Below, piece by piece: positions 63,976 to 64,000 of a DNA stretch of 64,000 bases. Under the pieces are notes generated by a model, which worked only from the letters and a program-made list of their open reading frames with translations, ran no database searches and was not told the DNA's origin. This DNA comes from an uncultured Clostridia bacterium. GTDB lineage: Bacteria > Bacillota > Clostridia > Christensenellales > Borkfalkiaceae. Location of the stretch: assembly GCA_934271255.1 (NCBI GenBank), contig CAKQQS010000005.1, positions 1-64,000 of the forward strand, given 5' to 3'. A program made the translations under genes and the position numbers. Each line of letters begins with the position of its first letter. Position 1 is the first letter of the stretch.

Positions 63976-64000
63976 ACGATTTATACACAAATCCGCCGCG

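Noticed and set aside
1..64000. Insertion sequences, prophage genes, rRNA, CRISPR arrays
   Set aside because: No transposase, integrase, phage structural gene, rRNA segment or spacer-repeat array was seen on either strand.

Overview
The window reads as a chromosomal segment of a Gram-positive Bacillota. Supporting signs are Shine-Dalgarno sites of the AGGAGG type, lipobox lipoproteins, sigma-A style promoters, a GntR-LacI hybrid regulator, YitT, and LplB/YtcP-like sugar permeases. The gene content fits an uncultured gut Clostridia (a Christensenellales-type lineage is my guess, low confidence). Almost the whole window is a plant-polysaccharide utilisation island, with strong emphasis on rhamnose-containing, pectin-like glycans: two GH78 rhamnosidases, a GH106-like enzyme, a GH28 polygalacturonase, a GH29 fucosidase, a GH65 phosphorylase with beta-phosphoglucomutase, SGNH esterases and several TIM-barrel hydrolases.

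Layout. 1-919: tail of a HipA-like gene, a NERD-domain gene and a terminator. 1126-1545: a decayed GH3 fragment. 1880-15054 (minus): operon A, an ABC importer with an unusual lipoprotein-permease fusion, a second permease, a binding protein, a cell-surface protein, two tandem paralogous hydrolases and a very large GH28 protein; the divergent gene at 15252 is an AraC-type regulator. 16220-20217: a large surface protein and a divergent secreted metallophosphoesterase. 20351-24679 (minus): a three-gene cytoplasmic set (DUF4434-like, AGE epimerase, GH78). 24910-31962: single genes, namely a DUF4085-like protein, GH29, tRNA-Arg(CCG) with an odd 150-bp repeat unit at its 3' end, a GH106-like enzyme, a small membrane protein and YitT. 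32281-45481 (minus): operon B, a LacI regulator with a textbook operator, a surface protein, an ABC importer, GH78, an SGNH hydrolase and a GH99/71-like lipoprotein. 45768-62531 (minus): operon C, a ten-gene unit with an ABC importer, two lipoproteins sharing a novel domain, a giant surface protein, an SGNH protein with the same novel domain, an anchored metallophosphoesterase, GH65 and beta-phosphoglucomutase; its divergent regulator at 62768 is AraR-like.

How it works together (inference). Each importer operon pairs a solute-binding lipoprotein and two permeases with at least one large secreted protein ending in a Cys-containing C-terminal anchor (Lys-Lys-Gly-Cys-Gly, hydrophobic segment, Lys/Arg tail). 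This resembles a Gram-positive counterpart of glycan-binding surface systems: surface proteins and lipoprotein enzymes bind and trim the glycan, the ABC importer takes up oligosaccharides, and cytoplasmic GH78, GH65 and AGE enzymes finish the job. No ABC ATPase is encoded here, so all three importers must use one made elsewhere. The most novel elements are the shared GCG-type C-terminal anchor, the lipoprotein-permease fusion, the three-copy unknown domain in operon C, and the cloverleaf-like unit behind tRNA-Arg.
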